A stretch of 64,000 bases of DNA from positions 1,265,001 to 1,329,000 of the forward strand of contig NC_092670.1 of assembly GCF_964355755.1 (NCBI RefSeq). Reading direction: 5' to 3'. Source of the DNA: Antedon mediterranea (Eukaryota > Echinodermata > Crinoidea > Comatulida > Antedonidae). Made by a program: the position numbers and the translations under genes. Below the pieces are notes generated by a model. It worked only from the letters and a program-made list of their open reading frames with translations, did not search any database and had not been told where the DNA came from. This document shows, piece by piece, positions 61,186 through 64,000 of the stretch; position 1 is the stretch's first letter, and each line of letters begins with the position of its first letter.

Positions 61186-63707
61186 TTAAAATACAAGTAA
61201 CATAACAAGGAATGCTAAGGCAACCCCAACAAAAATGTTCATTACAATTCTACATGTTCTATTTTCTTTATGACGATGTCCTCGTTCCAAGTAGTATTGC
61301 ACAATGTCTGTGATGTCACGCTTGAGCGGCTTGAAGCCAAGATGGTTGCGTGCCTTCACTATGTTGAAATAGTGTGGAACTGATATCTGGTACAGCTGGA
61401 AAAGAGCATTATGTAATTTAAATCAACAAATTCACTTCATATAACAGGGAGCTTTCGATATTGCTAAGAATTTAAATTCAAGTCCAACAAAGGTACTATT
61501 TAGCATATGTCAAGTTTGGCATAGAAATGTTGTCAAATTGGTTGATTCTTGGTCCATTGATTCTGGTACTTTTTTTCGGTTCATATTTGTCACAAAGAAC
61601 CAAAGTTTAAATCAATCAATTTCATAAACATTTTCAAAAATGATTTAAAGTATTGATGATAACTGATTGTGATGATGATCTGACGATGATGATGTAATTA
61701 AAGAAATTAGAGACAAAGAGTTTTTACTTACTTCTGTTCTCGTTAGAAAAGGTTGAATATGACACAAAGGTTTGAACAACTGATGGATCCATTCTAAAAC
61801 AAGTACTTAATAAAGAAAAGAAAAAATTCCATCTTTGATTACAAACGTCCTCTTATTCTCCTGTTACCAATAGGCCTATTGTTGATCTTGCAAAAAGCTG
61901 TTAACAAAATATTGTTTTTACTTACCTATAACAAACATGAACTTAAATGATAAATTTATCTTGGGAAAGGTACAGCCAAGACCTTCTATGAGTGGGCGGA
62001 AGAATTCCCAATTATTTATTGGTGCGTCGTCTGTTACAAAGTAAACTTCTCCACCCTGTGAAAAAAAAACAATGTGAAGTAAAGAATATAATGACAAAGT
62101 TGGTTGTAAATGAGACTAGCAATTGATGTCAACAAAACTGTGGCATTATGTAAATGAGACTAGCAATTGATGTCAACAAAACTGTGGCATTATGTAAATG
62201 AGACTAGCAATTGATGTCAACAAAACTGTGGCATTATGTAAATGAGACTAGCAATTGATGTCAACAAAACTGTGGCATTATGTAAATGAGACTAGCAATT
62301 GATGTCAACAAAACTGTGGCATTATGTAAATGAGACTAGCAATTGATGTCAACAAAACAGTGGCATTATGTAAATGAGACTAGCAATTGATGTCAACAAA
62401 ACTGTGGCATTATGTAAATGAGACTAGCAATTGATGTCAACAAAACTGTGGCATTATGTAAATGAGACTAGCAATTGATGTCAACAAAACTGTGGCATTA
62501 TGTAAATGAGACTAGCAATTGATGTCAACAAAACTGTGGCATTATGTAAATGAGACTAGCAATTGATGTCAACAAAACTGTGGCATTATGAATGAGACTA
62601 GCAATTGATGTCAACAAAACTGTGGCATTATGAAAATGAGACTAGCAATTGATGTCAACAAAACTGTGGCATTATGTTTATTTATAACATAACACAGTAC
62701 ATCATTTTGGGAAAGAATGAAAAAGAGGTTGTTTTACTTTTAGCATGAAGTAAGTATTTAGGTTATACTTATACTTACAGACACATGTTTTTTCTTTTGT
62801 GTTAGCGCATCTCCCGCTAAAATATGGCTGCTAACAAGATTGTCAATATGAATGAAATCAACTAATGCCGTTAGCCCTCCTATTGTACAGCGAACTAGAC
62901 CAGCTTGCATCATATTCTAAAATAATAATTGTAGTTGTAACGAAGATCAGTATAAGTTCAAATTACCAAAATGCAAGCAACAACTTACGGGTGTATGCAT
63001 TAATATTTTGTATGCAAATGAAACCTAAACTTAATGACATGCTTCTGGTAGGGTGCTTGTTGGACGAGTAAAACTTCAATAAGTAAGACCAAAATGTATT
63101 AAGCTCAGTCTACACTCAATCAAACTTTATGTGACAAACAAATGTGATGTGACCATATATGGACATGATGATGTCATATCACTAACAATTTGGTCACATC
63201 ACACTTTTTTTGTCAAACTGATGGTGTAGACAGAGATTTAGGTTAGATCAATTTGCATGAAAAAAAATGGCAAAACTTTGTTTGACTTTGAATGTTGGCA
63301 TAATAATTCATTGCTTCAATGTATTACTGAACATTGTTTGTGTACCAACCACAATTCTTGGAAAGTGTCTTCTCTCACCAACCCCATATATTCCAGGTGG
63401 TCGCAACGCACATGTATGTAAAACAGCACCTCCTACAAATACAAGTACATTTAGTTTAAATCACATAATCATAAACTTTATCGCCATTTGATTTAACAAA
63501 TTGAATTTTAACAGTTATATATAAAAGCTATCATTATAAAATGGACACAGACAATCAGTGAAAACACAAAAAATATAAAAAATTTAAATAGGCACATTTT
63601 GTGTTTGTGAAAATGAAAACATTTGTAATTTGATTTACCTTTCGTTATTGTGCCATTGGCTTTTAGAATTTTGTTTTCTGAAATACATTTTGTTCTTGAA
63701 TAATCAT
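61186..63707 (-). CDS. SDR42E1: SDR42E1-like short-chain dehydrogenase, 3' part
   Basis: Minus-strand exons 63707-63639, 63432-63350, 62916-62779, 62055-61926, 61793-61732, 61395-61186, all in continuous phase, giving about the last 230 residues. The N-terminal Rossmann half with the NAD-binding glycine motif lies right of the window. Visible: catalytic YxxxK as YSRTK, then LKANGT, CALRPPGIYGVGERRHFPRI, LVDFIHIDNLVSSHILA, NNWEFFRPLIEGLGCTFP, QPFLTRTE, PHYFNIVKARNHLGFKPL, and a C-terminal TM anchor (FVGVALAFLVMLLVF). It is an extended SDR of the 3-beta-HSD group, probably ER-anchored. The substrate of the human protein is not well settled. The donor after the second exon (GTTGGT) is weak but phase-consistent. 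SDR42E2 or another 3-beta-HSD-like paralogue is possible. Confidence 0.85.
62107..62676. repeat. Minisatellite, 44-bp unit, 13 copies
   Basis: The unit starts AAATGAGACTAGCAATTGATG and continues TCAACAAAACTGTGGC; it is nearly invariant apart from an ACAGTGG variant and deletions in the last units. It begins about 50 bp from the acceptor of the SDR exon at 62055. Confidence 0.95.
63102..63237. mobile_element. Small MITE AGCTCTGTC family, 136 bp, TSD TTA
   Basis: Ends AGCTCAGTCTACACT and GTAGACAGAGAT; TTA at 63099-63101 and 63238-63240. In an SDR42E1-like intron. Confidence 0.72.
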
Positions 63708-63754
63708 CTGTAAACTAATAACGAATGTATTAGTGATTTATACTACTTATAGTA

Positions 63755-63905
63755 AGCTCTGTCTACACTATCAAACTAGTTTGACAAAAAAAGCGTGATA
63801 TGCCCAAATATGGTAGTGATATCTTCAAATATGGTAGATATGTCCATACACGGGCACCTCACATTTTGTTTTGGTCACATAAAGTTTAATAGTGAAAACA
63901 GACCT
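63755..63905. mobile_element. Small MITE AGCTCTGTC family, 151 bp
   Basis: Left end AGCTCTGTCTACACTATC. The right end is decayed to GTGAAAACAGACCT followed by TTA; the left flank reads GTA, so the duplication has one mutation. It lies upstream of the last visible SDR exon. Confidence 0.65.
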
Positions 63906-64000
63906 TTAAGTTGGTGGAGTATGGAACAAAAGAATACACTACAGTATTTAAAACATTGCTGGTAGGCCTACAATAAATAATTACAGTACATTGTAAAGAC

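Noticed and set aside
1-64000. tRNA or rRNA genes
   Set aside because: I saw no cloverleaf with A and B boxes and no rRNA-like block, though a covariance-model scan was not possible.

Overview
The window is eukaryotic nuclear DNA. It is AT-rich, has intron-rich genes with canonical GT/AG splice sites, AATAAA poly(A) signals, many minisatellites, and remnants of MITEs, non-LTR elements and a Penelope-like element. The gene families and the very frequent 8-mer palindrome TAGGCCTA suggest an invertebrate deuterostome, most likely an echinoderm. That assignment is an inference from style, not a proof. I assembled the exons below by eye, from reading-frame continuity across splice sites and from remembered family alignments.

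Layout. 1-217: first visible coding exon of an unidentified leftward gene. 3212-4983 (+): complete POLR3H (RNA polymerase III subunit RPC8), 5 exons, 204 aa. 7796-14651 (-): complete FBXL16-like F-box/LRR gene, 3 exons, 486 aa, with two inverted MITEs on either side of exon 2. 17746-31850 (+): 17-exon GABA-B-type class C receptor, about 780 aa. Its intron 1 carries a head-to-head palindrome of two apparently identical Penelope-like fragments, each with a C-terminal GIY-YIG domain and a hammerhead ribozyme fold. 32605-38970 (-): mitochondrial DNA polymerase accessory subunit POLG2, convergent with the receptor gene. A 31-bp minisatellite of about 43 copies fills its last intron. 40.3-43.9 kb (-): a chain of exon-like blocks with good splice sites but no sustained reading frame, probably a spliced noncoding transcript. 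46718-47188 (-): an unrecognised two-TM protein of 156 aa. 51915-59435 (+): GGA adaptor (VHS-GAT-hinge-GAE), 14 exons, 735 aa. 61186-63707 (-): 3' half of an SDR42E1-like dehydrogenase that runs off the right edge.

The genes are unrelated housekeeping, trafficking and signalling functions; I see no operon or pathway cluster. The unusual material is in the repeats: the self-complementary Penelope dimer with ribozymes, MITE families with 3-bp TTA/TAA target duplications that lie almost only in introns, CRE palindromes concentrated around FBXL16, and minisatellites that abut splice sites.
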